Assembly: GCF_001373415.1 (NCBI RefSeq)
Contig: NZ_CDSE01000030.1
Location: 1-64,000, forward strand
Length of the DNA stretch: 64,000 nucleotides
Direction: 5' to 3'
From: Paenibacillus dakarensis
Lineage (GTDB): Bacteria > Bacillota > Bacilli > Paenibacillales > Paenibacillaceae
The notes under the pieces were generated by a model. It worked only from the letters and a program-made list of their open reading frames with translations, had not been told where the DNA came from and searched no databases. Shown here one piece after another: positions 1 to 7,540 of this stretch. Each line of letters begins with the position of its first letter. Position 1 is the first letter of the stretch. A program made the translations under genes and the position numbers.

Positions 1-18
1 AGCATACACTTCGAGAGC
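1..18. repeat. 18-bp dispersed repeat, copy 1
   Basis: The first 18 bases of the window are the exact reverse complement of 4225-4242. After the shared part both sites continue with a short segment (ataggctt here, ctatgctt in the other orientation) that looks internally inverted. It is probably the edge of a short dispersed intergenic repeat; the rest lies outside the window. Confidence 0.5.
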
Positions 19-48
19 ATAGGCTTCTCTATATTAGGATTTATTATT

Positions 49-77
49 TTGCTCTATACTACATATAAGATTATATA
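49..77 (+). promoter_or_regulatory. Promoter of the EamA transporter gene
   Basis: A -35-like TTGCTC (49-54) lies 17 bp before a -10-like TATATA (72-77), followed by an AGGAGGA ribosome-binding site just before the ATG at 103. Spacing and elements fit vegetative sigma-A. Found by eye only. Confidence 0.5.
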
Positions 78-102
78 ACTTTAGGTTCAGGAGGATACCG
101 GA

Positions 103-531
103 ATGCCTTTATGGCTCATATACGCCCTGCTCTCAGCCGGAACTGCTGCACTCGTAGCCATATTCGGTAAAATTGGCCTGCAAAATATTGATGCGAACTC
201 AGCAACGGCGATCCGTTCTGTGATTATGGCTTTATTTTTGCTGGGTGTCGTGGCAGTTCAGGGTAAGTTTGCACAGCTGGGTGAGATTTTAGTTCAGAAA
301 AAAGCCCTCAGCTTCATCGTACTCAGCGGTGTGGCCGGCGCATTGTCATGGCTGTTTTATTTTCTAGCTTTGAAATACGGCAAAGTCTCGCAGGTCGGCC
401 CGATTGACAAGCTCAGTGTGGTCATTGCGGTCCTCCTTGCTTTTGTATTTCTTGGAGAAAAAATCTCCTGGATTAATGCAGCTGGCGTGGCCATGATAGC
501 TGTTGGTGCTCTGCTCGTTGCTGTAAAGTAA
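103..531 (+). CDS. Half-size EamA/DMT-family transporter
   Basis: This 142-residue, very hydrophobic protein has four to five predicted membrane segments and corresponds to a single EamA repeat. The C-terminal part (PIDKLSVVIAVLLAFVFLGE, then INAAGVAMIAVGALLV) is the typical EamA ending. Full drug/metabolite transporters have two such repeats (about 300 residues), so this one probably works as a dimer in the cytoplasmic membrane. The ATG follows AGGAGGA at good spacing, and a strong terminator follows the stop, so it is a single-gene unit. Substrate unknown. Confidence 0.85.
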   Translation: MPLWLIYALLSAGTAALVAIFGKIGLQNIDANSATAIRSVIMALFLLGVVAVQGKFAQLGEILVQKKALSFIVLSGVAGALSWLFYFLALKYGKVSQVGPIDKLSVVIAVLLAFVFLGEKISWINAAGVAMIAVGALLVAVK

Positions 532-547
532 ACATGATATACCAGCA

Positions 548-573
548 AGACCGTCCTAAGACGGTCTTTTTTT
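548..573 (+). terminator. Intrinsic terminator of the EamA gene
   Basis: AGACCGTC pairs with GACGGTCT across a 4-base loop and is followed by a run of seven T. Confidence 0.85.
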
Positions 574-679
574 CTCCGCTCTTCATAGATAACTCCTATA
601 AAATGCATAATGATTAAATATTTCACTTATAGCTCCGGTCATGCCACAATAAAGCAATCAATCGTCAAGGAGTGGTGTT

Positions 680-1444
680 ATGAACTCAATCCAAGTATGG
701 AAGCCCGAAGATTATGATAACCAGCTCTCTTTTGTATCGGCATACGGGAAAGGACTAATCGAGCACTTGGCTCCTCGCCAAGGAGAACGCATTCTGGATC
801 TCGGATGCGGCACCGGCGACCTGACAAGTGAAATCGCTGAATCCGGTGCTATTGTTGTTGGGATGGACCAATCCAAGGAGATGATTCTCAGAGCGAAGGA
901 TAAACATCCCTCTCTCACGTTCATTCAAGAAAACGGAGAGAGTTTCAGCACAGAGGTACCATTTGATGCCGTGTTCTCAAATGCAGCGCTGCACTGGATG
1001 ACAAATGCCGAGGATGCTGTATCATCAATCTATCGTGCTCTAAAACCGGCTGGACGTTTTGTAGCTGAATTTGGCGGAAAAGGAAATGTCGAAACGATTG
1101 TGAACAGCATATATGAAGTCCTCTCAACCGGTTACAACATGGATGCACTGACCCATAATCCATGGTACTTTCCAAGCATCGGCGAATATACTTCACTGCT
1201 CGAGAGTAAAGGATTTCGTGTCACTCTAGCTCATCACTTTAACCGGCCCACTCGGCTTCATGGCGGGAAAAACGGGATCACGGGTTGGCTTACTCATTTT
1301 GGGGATAGCTTCTTTACAAAACTTGCACCCGAGGAGAAGACTACCGCTTTCGAAAAAATAAGTCAGCTCACTGAACGAACCCTATGGAAGGAAGATTCTT
1401 TTTATGCAGATTATAAAAGACTTCGAATCATTGCTTATAAATAA
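680..1444 (+). CDS. Class I SAM-dependent methyltransferase
   Basis: A 254-residue Rossmann-fold methyltransferase. Motif I (ILDLGCGTGDLT, near residues 38-49) binds S-adenosylmethionine, the acidic strand-2 end is GMDQS, and ALHWM follows as in the Tam / UbiE-like group. The resemblance to trans-aconitate methyltransferases is in layout only; the substrate cannot be read from sequence. The start is supported by AAGGAGTGGTG just upstream. It stands alone between a terminator and the T-box leader of argS. Confidence 0.85.
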   Translation: MNSIQVWKPEDYDNQLSFVSAYGKGLIEHLAPRQGERILDLGCGTGDLTSEIAESGAIVVGMDQSKEMILRAKDKHPSLTFIQENGESFSTEVPFDAVFSNAALHWMTNAEDAVSSIYRALKPAGRFVAEFGGKGNVETIVNSIYEVLSTGYNMDALTHNPWYFPSIGEYTSLLESKGFRVTLAHHFNRPTRLHGGKNGITGWLTHFGDSFFTKLAPEEKTTAFEKISQLTERTLWKEDSFYADYKRLRIIAYK

Positions 1445-1448
1445 AGCG

Positions 1449-1476
1449 TTGCTTTTGTAATAAATTCATGTATAAT
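1449..1476 (+). promoter_or_regulatory. Promoter of the T-box leader and argS
   Basis: TTGCTT (1449-1454), 16-bp spacer, perfect TATAAT (1471-1476). Transcription would start near 1483, immediately before the leader. Confidence 0.7.
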
Positions 1477-1482
1477 ATGAAA

Positions 1483-1738
1483 AAATTCTTATAACAACGC
1501 TCAATGATTGGGAGAGTAATGATCAGACATCGATGTCCAAGCGAGCCGGGAGGGTGGAAACCGGTACGGATGCGATCATGAAGCGGACCCATGAGATGGT
1601 CTTCTGAATTTCACAGTAGGAAGTCCCGGCTTACACCGTTAATGTAATCAAGGGGTTGGACCCAATGGGTCTGGCAACGAGAGTGGTACCGCGAGCTATA
1701 GTCCTCGTCTCTTATGAGATGAGGGCTTTTTTTATTTT
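1483..1738 (+). promoter_or_regulatory. T-box riboswitch upstream of argS
   Basis: The leader has an AGTA/GAA internal-loop signature (5' side near 1514, 3' side near 1580-1582), the conserved T-box core GAGAGTGGTACCGCG (1679-1693) and then a terminator hairpin with a T run (about 1701-1735). T-box leaders sense uncharged tRNA: pairing of the tRNA end to the core favours the antiterminator and lets argS be expressed. The likely specifier codon is CGG (1584-1586), an Arg codon followed by A before the closing helix CCCA/TGGG. The extra G before it makes the exact register uncertain. Confidence 0.85.
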
Positions 1739-1760
1739 CTAAAAAGGGGGCAACTCACAC

Positions 1761-3614
1761 ATGTTAAGTCAATTCATCATTACAGGAATCGAGCAAGCGG
1801 TTTTATCCGCGCCAGGAGCGAATGCACCGGAAGGCATTCAGGTGAGGATCGAGCAGCCTGCCAATATGGAGCATGGGGATTACTCCACAAATATTGCGAT
1901 GCAGCTTGCCAAAACACTGCGTAAAGCACCTCTGCACATTGCAGAGCAAATCAAAGCCCAGCTTGAGCAAAATGATTCTTTCACAGCGCTTATTCACAGC
2001 ATTCAAGTGGTGCCGCCAGGCTTTATTAACTTCTATATTGATTGGTCTGCCTGGGCTCAAATGAAATTTGAATTGCCGGTTATTCCTTCGCACAAGGTAG
2101 TCATTGAGCATACCTCGATCAACCCGAACAAATCTGCACATATCGGACATTTAAGAAACTCTTGTATCGGAGATACTCTCGTCCGGCTGATGAGAAAAAT
2201 CGGATACCAGGTGGAGGTTCATAATTACATAGATGATCTAGGTAATCAGTTGGCAGATACCGTGGTTGGCATTCAGAACATTTCCTTATCCAAAGAGCAT
2301 CTCCGTTTCGGTGATTACTGCTGGGATATTTACGCCGCCATTAACAAGGCTTATCAAGATGACCCAAACCTGACAGAGCAAAGAACGAAAGTTCTTCATG
2401 CTCTGGAAGAAGGCAATCAAAATCTTTCATGGATGGGCCTGCTCGTTGCGGAGCGGATCGTCAGGGAACATGTTGAAGAGATGAAGCAGTTCGGTATTTC
2501 GTATGACCTTCTCGTCTGGGAGAGCAGCATCGTTAGAGAAGGATTCTGGGAGTCCGCATTTGGGCTGCTGAAGCAGACATCCCTGTTCCATCAAGAAACC
2601 GATGGCAAGCTTGCGGGCTGCTGGGTATTAAAACAGTCAAGCAATGACTCTGCAGATGATCAGGATACAGAGCATAGCATCGATAAAGTGCTGGTTCGTT
2701 CCAACGGCATTTTGACCTACACAGCCAAAGATATCGCGTACCACTTATGGAAATACGGACTGCTTCCCAATGATTTTGTATATAAAAAGTTTACGGATGA
2801 GGTGTGGACAACAGGCTCCCATGGTAAACAACAGTCCTTCGGAAAAGCCGATATCGTGATCAATGTCATCGATTACAGACAGCAATATCCTCAAATGATG
2901 GTTAAGCAGGCATTGGAAGGACTCGGCTTTACCGAAGAAGCAGAGAAGCTCCGTCATGTCAGTTATGGAGTCGTATCATTAAGTCCTTCGGCGGCAGCCG
3001 AGCTTGGTATTGATATCTCTGACGGTAAATCCTCTTACGCCATGTCCGGTCGTCAAGGAATCGGCATCAAAATCACAGAGCTGATCGACCTGATGGAAAA
3101 TGTTATCGAGGAATCACGTTCTGACAAAAACGGCCTCTCCAGCAGGGAAATCGCAATCGCCTCCATCCGCTACTATCTGCTGCGTTTTGCTCTGCAAACC
3201 GAGGTCGTGTTCGATTTGAAGCAGGCTGCAGAAATATCCGGGAATACGGGTGTTTATCTGCTCTACTCCTATGCACGGGCTCTAAGTGTTCTGAACAAAG
3301 CTCAAGAGAAGGGAGCTCTGCCAGTAGTGCCAAAGCAATTCCCCGAGCTTGAAAAAGCCGAGCATGCCCTGCTAAGACATATCAGCACTTGGAAGGATGC
3401 ACTTTACACGGCAAGCAAGGAGCTTACGCCGAGCTCATTATGCAATTATGCTTATGATCTGGCTTCCCTGTTCAACAATTTTTATGCCGCATGTCCAATT
3501 CTCAAAGCTGAAGGTGAAGCACTGAATTTCCGCGTATGGCTGACCTCAGTCTATAAAGATACGTTAGGTGAAGTATTAGAAGTTCTTGGTCTGCCGACAC
3601 CTAGCAGAATGTAA
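1761..3614 (+). CDS. argS: Arginyl-tRNA synthetase
   Basis: Class I aminoacyl-tRNA synthetase that charges tRNA-Arg with arginine in the cytoplasm. The 617-residue protein has the N-terminal ArgS domain (about 1-90), the HIGH-type signature AHIGHLRN near residue 128, the GRQGIGIK segment in place of KMSK (usual for ArgS) and a C-terminal DALR anticodon-binding domain (about 490-617, ending EVLGLPTPSRM). It is somewhat longer than the usual 550-560 residues. The ATG follows AAAAAGGGGG. A T-box leader controls it; a tRNA-Arg gene lies about 700 bp downstream on the other strand. It may be a second, regulated copy next to a housekeeping argS, which cannot be tested here. Confidence 0.93.
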   Translation: MLSQFIITGIEQAVLSAPGANAPEGIQVRIEQPANMEHGDYSTNIAMQLAKTLRKAPLHIAEQIKAQLEQNDSFTALIHSIQVVPPGFINFYIDWSAWAQMKFELPVIPSHKVVIEHTSINPNKSAHIGHLRNSCIGDTLVRLMRKIGYQVEVHNYIDDLGNQLADTVVGIQNISLSKEHLRFGDYCWDIYAAINKAYQDDPNLTEQRTKVLHALEEGNQNLSWMGLLVAERIVREHVEEMKQFGISYDLLVWESSIVREGFWESAFGLLKQTSLFHQETDGKLAGCWVLKQSSNDSADDQDTEHSIDKVLVRSNGILTYTAKDIAYHLWKYGLLPNDFVYKKFTDEVWTTGSHGKQQSFGKADIVINVIDYRQQYPQMMVKQALEGLGFTEEAEKLRHVSYGVVSLSPSAAAELGIDISDGKSSYAMSGRQGIGIKITELIDLMENVIEESRSDKNGLSSREIAIASIRYYLLRFALQTEVVFDLKQAAEISGNTGVYLLYSYARALSVLNKAQEKGALPVVPKQFPELEKAEHALLRHISTWKDALYTASKELTPSSLCNYAYDLASLFNNFYAACPILKAEGEALNFRVWLTSVYKDTLGEVLEVLGLPTPSRM

Positions 3615-3625
3615 TCCGTTATAAC

Positions 3626-3666
3626 AAAATCCCCATTCCTCGCTAACCATGAGAAATGGGGATTTT
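3626..3666. terminator. Bidirectional terminator between argS and the 3679 gene
   Basis: AAAATCCCCATT pairs with AATGGGGATTTT. A and T runs flank both sides, so it can serve argS and the converging gene. Confidence 0.8.
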
Positions 3667-3678
3667 AATTCTTCTATA

Positions 3679-4128
3679 TTAAGATTTCAAACCACGAAGG
3701 GTCAGTTTCAATTTGTATCCCTGGTCGTCCAGAGTAATTTCAGCGATCGTCCAGTTGACGGCCAGCGTCATTTTTAACTTATCCAGCTGCTCTTCCTGCA
3801 AAAATAGATTCTCGATCACTCCTTCTCCGACTGTAAAATCCGATTCAGAGCTCAAACGGAATGCTTCTTCAAGCCAGATCTTCAAACCATTTCGCGTGTT
3901 AAAAGTAATTCGGTAGCCTTCCTGGGCGGCCTTTTCTAAATCTTCCTCATGCTCCTGGGCATAACTAAACAGCTCTGCATAATCAAAATGACCGTTTTGT
4001 GCCGGTTGGAATGCTTCGACTTTACCTGTGCGGATCGCTTGCAGAAGCGCATCTTCCTGAATCCCGCATTTTCGTGCATGCTCCAACAGTATCGCGGTAT
4101 GCTGTGAAATTTTTGTTTCTGGCATCAT
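3679..4128 (-). CDS. Hypothetical protein, 149 residues
   Basis: Not recognised. A soluble, acidic protein with no signal peptide or membrane segment. Residues 1-65 look helical (KISQHTAILLEHARKCG..EDALLQAIRTG), and the last 60 residues look like alternating beta strands (LAVNWTIAEITLDDQGYKLKLTLRGL). GGGGGAG lies just upstream of two consecutive ATG codons; the first is used here, the second would remove one residue. It converges on argS and shares its terminator. Confidence 0.65.
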   Translation of the reverse strand: MMPETKISQHTAILLEHARKCGIQEDALLQAIRTGKVEAFQPAQNGHFDYAELFSYAQEHEEDLEKAAQEGYRITFNTRNGLKIWLEEAFRLSSESDFTVGEGVIENLFLQEEQLDKLKMTLAVNWTIAEITLDDQGYKLKLTLRGLKS

Positions 4129-4136
4129 GTTCTCCC

Positions 4137-4164
4137 CCTTCTGGAATACGAAAAAAAGTCGCCA
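4137..4164. repeat. 28-bp direct repeat, copy 1
   Basis: The segment from ccttctgg to gtcgcca is repeated exactly at 4271-4298. The second copy forms the left arm of the tRNA-Arg terminator; this copy has lost the matching right arm. Confidence 0.75.
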
Positions 4165-4224
4165 TACTGGATGCTATCGTCCCAGGTCGGGATACGGTCC
4201 TTCGGACCGACTGCGAAGCATAGG

Positions 4225-4242
4225 CTCTCGAAGTGTATGCTC
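4225..4242. repeat. 18-bp dispersed repeat, copy 2 (inverted to copy 1)
   Basis: gctctcgaagtgtatgct is the reverse complement of bases 1-18. It lies inside a 106-bp spacer between two 28-bp direct repeats and within a short imperfect palindrome (agcata..tatgct). Confidence 0.55.
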
Positions 4243-4270
4243 CGACGAACCCCCACCTTAGGGTTCTCAC

Positions 4271-4298
4271 CTTCTGGAATACGAAAAAAAGTCGCCAG
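4271..4298. repeat. 28-bp direct repeat, copy 2
   Basis: Exact copy of 4137-4164. Its end is part of the hairpin that terminates the tRNA-Arg gene. Confidence 0.75.
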
Positions 4299-4312
4299 CA
4301 TGGCGACTTTTT
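4286..4312 (-). terminator. Terminator of tRNA-Arg
   Basis: AAAAAGTCGCC and GGCGACTTTTT form a perfect 11-bp stem around a 5-base loop right after the tRNA 3' end on the minus strand. Confidence 0.8.
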
Positions 4313-4316
4313 CAAC

Positions 4317-4390
<74 letters not shown>

Positions 4391-4539
4391 TGGCTATGTA
4401 AAACAGTAACGAAATATATTATATAACATCTTCGTCAATTTTCAAAGAACAATTTATAGGAATACAATAATTAGTGAATCAGCAAGCAAGCTAAAGGGTA
4501 ATGTATAACACATCATGAGATAAGAAAGGGGCCCTCTAT

Positions 4540-4833
4540 ATGCGGCAGTTATTATCCTCACTATCATATTTCAGTATATTTTTCGCACCATTTATTTTTC
4601 CGGTCATTGTGTGGATCGTCTCTAACGATAACTATGTGGAACTACACGCAAAGCGAGCATTGATATCTCATGTATTCCCCGTGATTGCCGGGATCATACT
4701 CTTATTCATGGCTATCGGATCAGGCTCCTTCGGCGCGGTTATAGGATACGTGATCCTCTTTGCAATCATTTACTTTGGTGCTTTTGTCTATAATGTAGTG
4801 AAAGGTATCCAGGTATTACGGGAGTATGCTTGA
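4540..4833 (+). CDS. DUF4870-type small membrane protein
   Basis: A 97-residue protein with three hydrophobic segments (about 5-28, 41-60 and 65-88) separated by short charged loops. The layout S-Y-F-S-I-F-F-A-P-F then H-A-K-R-A-L matches the DUF4870 family of small integral membrane proteins (compare xxAPLxxP and FHxxQAL in relatives). Function unknown. RBS GAAAGGGG precedes the ATG. A strong bidirectional terminator follows. Confidence 0.75.
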   Translation: MRQLLSSLSYFSIFFAPFIFPVIVWIVSNDNYVELHAKRALISHVFPVIAGIILLFMAIGSGSFGAVIGYVILFAIIYFGAFVYNVVKGIQVLREYA

Positions 4834-4873
4834 TCACCCGAGTACTTCCCAAAAGTCTAACGAAATAATGAAT

Positions 4874-4908
4874 AAAAGGATCAGGCGTATTTAGCCTGAT
4901 CCTTTTTT
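4874..4908. terminator. Bidirectional terminator
   Basis: AAAAGGATCAGGC pairs with GCCTGATCCTTTTTT around a 7-base loop. It serves the DUF4870 gene and the converging stalk-protein gene. Confidence 0.85.
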
Positions 4909-4914
4909 GTGTCA

Positions 4915-6390
4915 TTACTTCGTCGTAATTAACACCATTTGTTCATTCTTATCCCATTTCACTTCACAGCCGAGTGCCGCTGCCACAAACCGCAGTGGAA
5001 CCATAGTAGTGCCTTTAACGGAACGCGGTGCGGAATCAAGCGCTACAGCCTTTCCATTCACTGTCGCCTGCTTGGATCCCATTTTTAGCTTTATATTGGC
5101 AGCACCCTTTACAGAAGTAACTGTTTGGGATTTCTGATCCCATTTCACAGATGCCTGAAGAGACTCGAAGATCGGACGCATCGGAACGAGTACACTTCCA
5201 TTCACCATTACCGGTGCCTGTGCATAGGATTGCAATTGACCATTGATTTTGATACGAATTGGCTTTGTGCCAATCTCGTTTCCGGATTCATCGTAATACT
5301 TCAGCTTTACACTGCTTACACGGCTGTCATAGGTAATTTTGAACGTTGTTGTATCATGATCCGACATAAAAAGAGAGTCTGTCTGCGTTCCCAATAAACG
5401 GCCTTTCGCATCATAAGCTGTGGACTTCACGGTAATCTTCTGCATAGTAGCACCATTCTCGATACCTGTGGTCACAACCAGCTTATTGTTAATGCGCGTT
5501 CTGCCTTCTGCTATAATCTTAGGTATCTCGCTAGAACCTGTTAAGTATACTTTTACGTTAGTAACAGCCTTTCCTGAATCAAGCTTTGCCTCGAAGTTTC
5601 CAATCTCTTTCGCTGTCAGATATCCTCTAGTCGTATTCACTTCAAGCACTTTTCCACTGGAATTGCTGCCAACAACAATAACGCCTACCTTGCCGTTTGC
5701 ATCCCGGTTTTGAATTGCCCCTGAAACGACCAATTTCCCATTCTCCACCCGGCTTCCTGTCTGCAGAAGCTTGACCGCATCCTCTTGCGAATCAACAGCC
5801 ATAACCTTCACATCTTTAATCAGCTTTACCGCTGTTAATGGAATCTCAAAAGTAGCGACTTCACTTGCTGTTAAATAACTGCTCGCAGATTTTACTTCCA
5901 CAGCTTTACCGGCTCCATCATAACCTACAACCAGCATGCCTACACGGCCTGACGCATCTGCATTCTGAACAGCACCCGTGACTTTGATGCTATTCTTCTC
6001 TGTCCTATAACCGGATTCCAGCAATACAGCCTGACTGCCAGCGGCTTTTGCCGGGAATACCTTTACATCCTTCACTTTACTTCCACTTTCCAGATTCACT
6101 TCAAAAGTTTCAATCTCATTACTAATGAGATAAGCTGAATCGCCCACAACCTCGAGTGCTTTGCCTTTTTCATCGTAACCGACCACTACAAAGCCAGCTA
6201 CTGTGCTTGACCCTCCATTACGAACATCAAAACTGACTTTCATCTTTCCGCTGACTAATTCGTGTGATGTTTCTGCTACAGTAATACTGGATTCCTCAGC
6301 CATAACTGATGGCTGTACTGGACCGAATACCATAGCTGCCGCCAGCATCCCTGCCCCGATCATTTGAAGAAAACGCTTGTTCAATCTCAT
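4915..6390 (-). CDS. Secreted stalk-domain protein (copper amine oxidase N-terminal-like)
   Basis: A 491-residue exported protein. It begins with a Sec signal peptide (basic MRLNKR, hydrophobic to about residue 25, AxA-type cleavage near VMA-EE). Residues about 30-290 hold three or more beta-rich repeats of 80-85 residues, each with the pattern [SV]G..[QV]N.D..G.VG..VVG...GK..EV...YLT..E...FE. The C-terminal 115 residues contain two copper_amine_oxidase_N-type half repeats (VLVPMRPIFESL..VKWD and TMVPLRFVAAALGCEVKWD), common stalk domains of Paenibacillus envelope proteins. They are not enzymes. Likely a cell-surface structural protein; partner unknown. Confidence 0.85.
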   Translation of the reverse strand: MRLNKRFLQMIGAGMLAAAMVFGPVQPSVMAEESSITVAETSHELVSGKMKVSFDVRNGGSSTVAGFVVVGYDEKGKALEVVGDSAYLISNEIETFEVNLESGSKVKDVKVFPAKAAGSQAVLLESGYRTEKNSIKVTGAVQNADASGRVGMLVVGYDGAGKAVEVKSASSYLTASEVATFEIPLTAVKLIKDVKVMAVDSQEDAVKLLQTGSRVENGKLVVSGAIQNRDANGKVGVIVVGSNSSGKVLEVNTTRGYLTAKEIGNFEAKLDSGKAVTNVKVYLTGSSEIPKIIAEGRTRINNKLVVTTGIENGATMQKITVKSTAYDAKGRLLGTQTDSLFMSDHDTTTFKITYDSRVSSVKLKYYDESGNEIGTKPIRIKINGQLQSYAQAPVMVNGSVLVPMRPIFESLQASVKWDQKSQTVTSVKGAANIKLKMGSKQATVNGKAVALDSAPRSVKGTTMVPLRFVAAALGCEVKWDKNEQMVLITTK

Positions 6391-6697
6391 CTCTCCTCAC
6401 GAAGTATTGGTTAGCACTGTAACACTAAGCCAATATTATAGGGATGCTTAACCAATAAGCATATAGAGTCGAAGGCCTATTTCCGGTAACTTCGTAAATA
6501 GGTTCATTCCTGTTACCTTCAACCCACTTATATATCCATATATTAAAATTAAAAAAAGGCCTGATTTCCTGACTAACTTGCGAATAAACGAACAATTCCC
6601 GCTACACAAGACATCAATCGACACAAAAAAAGAGGCCCTGTCTATATCGACATAGGTCTCCTGACATTCCAGACCATGTGATCTGGCAATTAATAAT
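6391..6697. other. Intergenic region of 307 bp
   Basis: No convincing gene. It holds the promoter region of the stalk protein on its left (AT-rich, elements not clearly readable) and the terminator of the 6698 gene at 6624-6661. Confidence 0.6.
6624..6661 (-). terminator. Terminator of the 7385-6698 gene pair
   Basis: On the minus strand an interrupted stem GAG-CC-TGTC / GACA-GG-CTC closes a 6-base loop and is followed by seven T. Confidence 0.65.
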
Positions 6698-7048
6698 CTA
6701 GCAATAAAAACGCCCGTTTAACTGCTGGCTCAGCGTCCCCATGGACAAAAGCTGCTGTTTGAAATGTTCACGTTCCTCTTCTGCTGTAGCCAGGGCACTG
6801 CTTTCAAAAGCGATATCTGTTGCATTCTCAAAAGCATCATGCATGCTGTTATCGAACCAATCATGCTCCAAGGATGCGTCGCTACGGACCAATTTGACGA
6901 GATCATAACCACCAAGACGTGCTGATGGCACAAGATAGGCAAGAACCACCTTGTCCGTTTCGGAAGCAGGATAGACTTCCACTTCGGCGCAAGGTGTTCC
7001 ATTTACGTTCGTCATGCGCCGGATCTTAGCATCCTTAATTGAATACAT
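6698..7048 (-). CDS. Hypothetical protein, 116 residues
   Basis: Not recognised. An acidic soluble protein: a beta-like N-terminal half (MYSIKDAKIRRM..GTPCAEVEVYPA..VVLAYLVP) and a helical acidic C-terminal half (ALATAEEEREHFKQQLLSM). The frame is open further upstream to 7180, but the ATG at 7048 has AGGAGGAG just before it and avoids a long overlap with the next gene, so it is chosen. It follows the 7062 gene with a 13-bp gap and shares its terminator, so the two are probably one operon. Confidence 0.65.
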   Translation of the reverse strand: MYSIKDAKIRRMTNVNGTPCAEVEVYPASETDKVVLAYLVPSARLGGYDLVKLVRSDASLEHDWFDNSMHDAFENATDIAFESSALATAEEEREHFKQQLLSMGTLSQQLNGRFYC

Positions 7049-7061
7049 TTTTCTCCTCCTT

Positions 7062-7385
7062 TCATTGATCTGTAAAATGGGAAAGCAGTCGGAGCTGCTC
7101 CATTTGATGTTTGGTACCCGGCGTCCCCAAGCGGTAAATGGTTGAATATACCCGATCAAGCGCATTTTGAAATAATGCATTCGTACTCTGTTCAGGTGTG
7201 TCTGGCCACGGAAAAACGTAGCCCGGAAAAGCTTCCTCTTCTTTCTCCTGCATTAAATCCAGCTCAATCCGTACTTGGTCTGCTTCCTCCGGGGTCGCTT
7301 CAATCTCCCATTCATATGAGCTTGCTCCCCTTTCATTCAACACGGAGCGACCCTGAACGGAGACATAGTATCTTGACTTATCCAT
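7062..7385 (-). CDS. Hypothetical protein, 107 residues
   Basis: Not recognised. A soluble acidic protein with strand-like N-terminus (SRYYVSVQGRSVL), an acidic helix (TPEEADQVRIELDLMQEKEEEAF), a proline-aromatic turn (FPGYVFPWPDTP) and a C-terminal helical part. AAGGGGTGAG precedes the ATG. First gene of a two-gene unit with the 116-residue protein. Confidence 0.65.
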   Translation of the reverse strand: MDKSRYYVSVQGRSVLNERGASSYEWEIEATPEEADQVRIELDLMQEKEEEAFPGYVFPWPDTPEQSTNALFQNALDRVYSTIYRLGTPGTKHQMEQLRLLSHFTDQ

Positions 7386-7540
7386 GCCGTTCTCACCCCT
7401 TCACACTTGAATTCGTCCTTAGTTTTCGGTAAAGGACATACATTTTATGCCCTGCTTCAGCATATATCTGTATCACTTTGGCGATTTAGATCAAATAGAA
7501 GGACAACGTGCGATATAGACAAGAGAGAGGATGAACCGTC

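Noticed and set aside
4022..4315. 97-codon ORF over the duplicated repeats
   Set aside because: Built from repeated non-coding sequence and the end of the 3679 gene; no ribosome-binding site.
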